Assembly (NCBI RefSeq): GCF_022458985.1
Contig: NC_061790.1
Location: 16,782,397-16,846,396, forward strand
DNA: 64,000 nt
Direction: 5' to 3'
Source of the DNA: Mugil cephalus
Taxonomy: Eukaryota; Chordata; Actinopteri; Mugiliformes; Mugilidae
The translations under genes and the position numbers were made by a program. The notes beneath the pieces were generated by a model that was given only the letters and a program-made list of their open reading frames with translations, ran no database searches and was not told the DNA's origin. Each line of letters begins with the position of its first letter. Positions within the stretch are counted from its first letter, which is position 1. Below, piece by piece: positions 57,871 to 64,000 of this stretch.

Positions 57871-59629
57871 GTCAGGATTTAAGCGATATATTTACCATAC
57901 GCTGATTCTGTTGCGGTTTGGGAGCTGCGTGTAACTGGATTAGTTATCTAGGAACCCGAAAAATAAAAAAATAAAAAAATAAAAAGAAGAAATCATAAGC
58001 CTTCGTAAGTGAAAGTGATCTGAAGCAGCTCGCAGTGACTCATTTTAGGATTTGATGTAGTTTGAGGGCAACACCCCAATCATACAGACGCTCTGCTGTC
58101 ATAGAGCAATAAGAATCCCATTTATACTGTGTATTGCTTGGACTATTAACTAACACTTATTTTCACTTTGATCTGTTCAGAATATTATCAGGTGTTCATT
58201 ATTTCTCTGTCTTATGCAGAAATGCATCCTTTCTGTCGGTTATGTTGAGATCCAGTTAGCTTTCCCCGTGCTTTCAGCCTTCAGCCTTTCCCCGATAACT
58301 GAGTTTAAAGGATAAAAGGATAAAAGTAAGGCTCCCCACTTGGGAGCAATGCCAATGCCACCAAGTAGGTATTTTAGGCTATGAAGAGGGGGGCCCTATC
58401 TAAGTGAATGGGAAGGAGCCATAAGAACAATGGCTACCAAGACATAGAAAGTGTCAATTCAGATAAAAACACTTAGGTTTGGTTACTTTGCTACAAAATA
58501 ATGCTTTACCACAGGTTATTTATCTGTTGCACATGCACCAGGTTTCACAGCAGCAGCTTAATGTACAGTATGTTTTCATCCAGGCTGCAGTGATGTGACC
58601 AGTACTTCTGGATCATTTCACCCCAGAACTTAAACAGATGCTGTGCTAATTCATGTATACAATAGGCCAAAGGAAATGTGAGCACACTTACAGTGTACTG
58701 TACTCTGTATGCGCCTGCTTTCACTGTTTCACTGCAATGTGCAGTATTAGAAATATTTCTATCACCCTACAAACACTGCCTTGACACCGGTGCTTGAAGT
58801 GCACAAAGATGAGGATGAACCCCTTCCTGCTGCTATGTTACTGTGGAGGACCATTAGAAGATGGAAAGCGAGATACTTTGTCGTAGCAGTAGTTACAGAT
58901 TCAAATTTCTTTGTAAAGGTAAGCAGCTGCAATTCATTGACCCCACGGGAAATCCAGACTCTGCCAGCAACAATAAAAACCATTCAATTTGAACAAGCAA
59001 CCATAATGAAATCTTGCTGGCGTGTTACCAGACTCATATTCTGTTAAGAATAGAGTTTTGCATTGCCACGCTAGTGACAATAAGTAACTACGACAGCTAC
59101 AGTAGGCCACTGAAGGAACTGAAGGAAAGAAAGAGTTTTTTGAGTGCAAATGTATTTTTTCATGTGTCTGTTTTGTGACATAAAGTCAAAAATGTATCAG
59201 ACATATACAGCACTGTTGGAAAGTTGGAAAGACACATTTATTTGTTTTTAAATTCATATGTCCACTTTATTTATCCCTATTCCTATCTATACTGCTTATT
59301 TCCGTCTATACTGTTTACTTAGTATCTATATATTATAGTTACTATGGATAATAATCTGGGACCTGAGTGCATATACTTTCGTTCCATCTCATGTTTCTAT
59401 ATGGTTGTGAATGACAAATTAAAAAAGTCCTTGCATCCTTGTAGAGACCTTTTTAGAAATGCTACCTCTGAGAAAGCTCTCAGGCGCATTAAGAAATTCC
59501 CTCTTCATTCCAGGTGACTAACCTCATGAATGAAGAAACTAATATAACTAAAGAAAAACTACTGAATGAGAAGCTGAGTTCAAACTTTTACCTGTTACTG
59601 CTCTTTCCCAAAATGTTTGCCTAAAGGGA

Positions 59630-59631
<2 letters not shown>

Positions 59632-59667
<36 letters not shown>

Positions 59668-59838
59668 TCATGATCATTCATGAACTCACTGTCCCATAAT
59701 GCCTGTTCTGGACCAGCACCACGTCAGTGCCATGCTCTGTCGGATTGAGTCTGATCCCAAACCTCTCTCTCTCTCTTCATTTTGTTCTACTTGCTGCTTC
59801 TATAATGCAGAGACACATGCTTAAAACATGAGTGCACA

Positions 59839-59871
<33 letters not shown>
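59632..59871. repeat. Two (CA)n microsatellites
   Basis: CA runs at about 59632-59666 and 59838-59871, separated by unrelated sequence. Confidence 0.9.
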
Positions 59872-59875
<4 letters not shown>

Positions 59876-61570
59876 ACCGTCCCCTGCATGCTATCCCGAG
59901 CCTCTGACCTCTTTTGTGCTTGTGTTCCCTCTCCCTAATCAATATGGATGGTTTAATATCATTTTAGTTATCATTAACTGCAGGACGAGAGCCAAGAAAA
60001 ATGAATCCTTAAGTGTTTAGCGGCAACTGGAACTGGAATATCAGAGAATATAATATGATAAGAAGCGGCATAATAAGACTGGACTGTATATGTAAGTGGA
60101 ATTTATGGCCTAATGCTATTCATGTTTTGAAACTGCTTTCGTAAAACCCACAAGGTCATCTCTCCTTGGCTGAGGGCCCTGCAGGACACTTTGTTCTGCC
60201 TTTATTGTTATCAGCAATACCAAGCACATTTGCTATTGGCTATTCATCTCCCTGGTATAAAAGCACAGGTTGCACAGGTTGACTGGAGACTGTAACTCAG
60301 AGCACTCGAGGACTTTTTTTTTTTTTTCTGAGCGACGAGGCTTTAGCTTTGACTTGTTTCCTATGGTTTTCATCATTCCGCTGTGGCACCAGGGCTGTGT
60401 AAATAACGCTTTATGTTTCATTCATCCCTTTGCTGACACTGTCAGACGCACTCAAGCCTATTTGGAGAAAGATGCAGGACAGAGCCTTGGCTTGACGGGT
60501 CTAGCTGTCGGTGCATATGGCTGTTTGCATTGCTTCGTCAAAGCATCCCTTAGGTGCGGCTTCATGGAGCTGAATGCAAGGGCCGGACAGGGAGAAAGAG
60601 AGGCAGTAGATGCATAATCCATCGCGGGGGGGGGGGTATTTACAGTGTGCGCGTCTTGTTTGTGCGGGTGTGTGCGTGCGAGAGAGCCGCCGTCTGTGTG
60701 TGCTCTTACGTAAACCCTCGGTTACATGCCAGGAAGCTCCAGAAACTCAGCCAGCGCAGATCTGTGGCTGCTGCCGCTTCCAAGCCTCCAGGGTCTACAC
60801 AGATAGGAAACGCACACACGCACGATCCCCTCCGCTCCGCGAAATACATTCTTAATCACCCCCTTGTTACTCGCTGATTGGTGTCTCCTGTAATCACGGT
60901 ATCTGCAAAGCTAGATACGTGAGCAGTATTTTATCCCTGAGAACATTTTCCACAGCCGGCACTGAAGCAGGCGCTACACCTCATTGTATTCTTGTTAAAC
61001 AGCCGACCTGATGAGAGTAGTCGAATGAAATCAAACCTCTCTTGTTTTTCTGTATTTGGGTTTTATAATGGTCTCTCCAGGTGCTACTTTTCATCGTTGG
61101 CATCGCAGTCTGATATTTCCAAGCTCGATTAAAATTACCTTCCTGCAAGGTAAGGATAATAACCACCATCAACACCAGCACCCCTGTTTACTTAGTTTCT
61201 GGTGAACACAGACTGAAACTTACTCAAAGCGACTGTTCTCTCAAGTGCCGCCGTGTGGAAAACTACTTCACACATTACCTGCAGTTATTATCGAATCATT
61301 TCCCTCAGTGAAATAACGTTAGTTTGCTCCTACTCTGAATACACACACCAGTTCCTCTTCTGTATGTCTGACAAAGCTGACGGAGTGGTGTTTGCTGTGG
61401 TATTAAACCACACTTGCTGTTACCATAGTTACCGCGGGAGTTGCCAAATCTACCAGGGCTGCAATTTTAAGGAAAATTATTTTTTAATGAGGGGTAAGCA
61501 AGTTTTCTTTTAACGAGAAGTTGTTTAAATGGCGGAGAGTTTGCGTGGAATCGGGAAGATCTCACCCGGA

Positions 61571-61600
61571 CCTGGAGCCTGGAGCCTGGAGCCTGGAGCC
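61571..61600. repeat. Heptamer tandem repeat
   Basis: Four tandem copies of CCTGGAG. Confidence 0.9.
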
Positions 61601-64000
61601 GCCCGACTGCTGATCAAAGACGTTACAATGAACGCAGCAGGCATCTAGGGCTGACTATTGTTGCTGCTTCAAAACACATGTTACACGGCATTCATTGATG
61701 GTCAAGGTCTGTATGTGGGGGTCAGTCGTGAGAGTCCATTTTTCAAACGCTAATGTTGACACAAACACAAAAGACGATGAGCCTAACTAGTACTAGTTAC
61801 GTCGCCCACGCAAACCCCAGATTGATGAAAATGAGATTTAACTTTGATGGCTGGCTAAGACGTCCAGGAAATTCTTGGACTGCAGTCAGACTGTGATTTA
61901 AGACAGGACTTTGGCACAGACCTGTCCATGACCCTGTTTATCTGTGGTTACAAAACACCCATCTGGCTGCACTAATTCTGCACGAGGGGGTGCGTATGAC
62001 AGCAACAGCAGATGGCACTATTGAGTGTGGAAGCATATTTCACACCTCCGGGGGGGGCGGTGAAGAGAATGGTTATTGGCACCAGGGAAAGAGGAGGCTT
62101 CCGTGAGAGGTAAATACGTACTTGTGAAATTCGGAATAGCCCGGATCAGAACGTGTCGTTGGGATGTTATAATAGGTTAAAAATAAAAAACATGTTCATC
62201 ATAATATAAGCAAACTAATGTCATGGGTGATGCATTCCACCAGAGCCAGGTTTCTACCTTTTGAGGTCTTAATGAGGTAGAGAGAAGCTGGATGGGAAGC
62301 CGAGAGTGACTCACTGCTTGCTGCTAGGCCTGGCAGGTGGACCTGAGGACTACCCTCTGCCTCTGGTGACGCATGTCAAAGTGGGAGAGAAAAAAAGGAG
62401 GACTTGCTTGCTTTTTATCTTCCCCTGCCAGCGGCATGTCCAGAATGTCTAGCGCTTGGCAGGCGAACGCTCAGCAGCTCGGGACGGTTTGAAGCCACGC
62501 TTTAAAAATATAATCATAATTATCAGCCCGCGAGCAGCGAAGAGGCGGGGGAACAGAGGAGCGAGGCGCGGCAGTTTGCGTGAAGGACGGAGACAGTGAG
62601 GAAATACCACATGACGAAACGTGACACGCAACCTCCTTTTCAGTTTCCCCTGGATGCGTCTACAGTGTGGTTCATTACTTACTGTACATCGTGCCTCCAC
62701 TTTATATGTCACATCAAACCTCCTTGGGGTTTCCTCCTCGAGCATACATTCATCATTCATGTCTGCTCCATCACGTCTGTGTCTCCGTACATGCATGAAA
62801 AAGCTTTCTCCTCTGAATCTGCATGCCAACGTCCATGTGTTTGTAGTCCCTGCTGCCACGGCGATACTTCCCCCTGACTTAAGAAGAGCTCAGATGTACC
62901 TCTCAAAGAGAACCCAGAGGTGCATGCAAACATAGAGGTAGGTGAATTCTGACACAAGGCCCATAGTAACAGACAAGTCTGTGACCCATTTCAAGCACCT
63001 CCTTTACACGCACGGTAGTTTTCTCCAGCTGACTCCTGTAAGTAATTAGCAGCGCTCTGATTTAGTTGTGTAGTGTATTCATGTGCTGCATTAGAATGAA
63101 CAGTAGCAGCCTCTGTTTCTCTGTCTCTCAGGGAAGGTTGCCGGCTCTCTGGTGACTCTCTGAGTCTGTCTGAGGGTTAACTCGTCTGTAAATGCCTGCT
63201 TCTCTTCTCGCTCTGTCTCCTCTCTTATTCAACATTAGGTTTCCTTGGAAAAAACACCTACAGCAACTCTTTTATATCTGTTTTTTGTACCTTAAAAAGC
63301 TATTGTGCATGCTGTAACCGATGTACTCCCTCGAATGCTAATTTTGAACTGTTCTGTCCGTCTCACATTCAAACACATTGTTTCCCCAGAGGAAATGGCT
63401 AGCAGAGTCCGGTGAATGCAAATCAGCACCAGATTGTGAGTGAGTGGGCAGTCTGTCGTTCGTCAACAAACTCTGAAGCTGTTCTGTCCAGGATCATAAA
63501 GTGCTGCTCTGGTTTGTAACTGCGAATCTAATGCTCGACACAATCAGTCAGTCAATCACCTGCTGAGCTGAATCAGGCAGATCCTGACACTTCTCATTAT
63601 CAATGCGACAGCAAGCCTGTGCGAAGGTTCGAAAAGCTCTGCTTTGTTGTGTGATGCTACCTCTTGTTTCCCTGAAGCTTATTAGGCTTAATGTAATGTT
63701 TACCATAAATGTATGGTGTAAATATCATAATTTCCTCTGACAGCAGCAGGAGAGCTCCTTAATTCAAGTGAAGCTGGGCCTACATTGCAAAAAAAGCTGC
63801 AGAAAATCCTGCCAGAACCAGTTAAGGCCTAGAAAATTCACACTTCATTTTGGGAATCCGCTGGCTACAATATCTGACACAGCTTACCCATGGGGAATGA
63901 AATTCAGATGTTGCCGATTAAGAGACTCTTGCCACATAGCCCCAAATGGGCTTATTCAACATCATTAATTTGCTTATCTAACTGTTAAAATCATATAGAT

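Larger units (their letters stand above)
53000..64000. other. Non-coding interior of the vsnl1 locus
   Basis: No coding exon is recognised on either strand. It holds a hAT-like repeat (about 54742-55028), a non-LTR fragment (about 55075-55260), a purine-rich tract (about 56210-57000), a CpG-rich patch (about 57590-57870), CA repeats (59632-59666 and 59838-59871) and a GGAGCCT tandem repeat (61571-61600). Low-repeat stretches such as 60860-61170 and 63760-64000 may be regulatory, but this cannot be shown from one sequence. Confidence 0.6.

Noticed and set aside
62449-62859. 136-codon minus-strand frame near the right end
   Set aside because: Arg-rich, no recognised domain, no resemblance to the missing first vsnl1 exon (MGKQNSKLAPE).
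53000-64000. Search for the first coding exon of vsnl1 or another gene
   Set aside because: No segment on either strand encoded the expected calcium-sensor start or any other family I recognise.
1-64000. CRISPR arrays, tRNA genes, retroviral or LTR elements
   Set aside because: No regularly spaced repeats, no intact cloverleaf beyond the degenerate SINE head, and no reverse transcriptase, protease or envelope motif was seen.

Overview
This window is teleost fish nuclear DNA. The genes are vertebrate orthologues split by GT-AG introns. The spacers are AT-rich and full of microsatellites, Tc1/mariner and hAT-type fish repeats, and tRNA-derived SINE or other non-LTR fragments. I saw no LTR, retroviral or Polinton-like remains, no tRNA or rRNA gene and no bacterial feature. 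All identifications come from reading translated exons against remembered human proteins; no database search was run.

Layout, left to right: clmn (calmin, minus strand, first seven coding exons, runs off the left edge); prkrip1 (minus, one uninterrupted exon); glrx5 (plus, two exons), head-to-head with prkrip1 across 393 bp; ints9 (minus, 17 coding exons, complete, 658 aa) with an almost intact Tc1 transposon in one intron; pla2g7-type PAF-acetylhydrolase (plus, complete); tdrd6 (minus, complete, one giant exon of Tudor domains followed by 17 small acidic exons); sf3b6 (plus, complete, 125 aa); and vsnl1 (minus, last two coding exons plus a long 3' UTR). The last 11 kb are non-coding vsnl1 intron or upstream DNA.

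The genes do not form one pathway. Two pairs keep vertebrate neighbours: clmn with glrx5 (human 14q32) and pla2g7 with tdrd6 (human 6p12). sf3b6 and vsnl1 both map to human 2p23-24, while ints9 (8p21) and prkrip1 (7q22) sit elsewhere in human. Themes present are spliceosome (prkrip1, sf3b6), snRNA 3' processing (ints9), Fe-S assembly (glrx5), oxidised phospholipid hydrolysis (pla2g7), germ granules (tdrd6), neuronal calcium sensing (vsnl1) and actin binding (clmn).

The most unusual structure is the tdrd6 C-terminal tail. It is made of many tiny acidic exons whose intron phases alternate 0-1, 1-0, with two exons of the same length and closely similar sequence, which suggests exon-pair duplication. 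Other points of note are two GC-AG introns (ints9 and pla2g7), a pla2g7 product with no visible signal peptide but a myristoylation-type start, an intronless prkrip1, and hAT-type elements with near-matching 8-bp target duplications.
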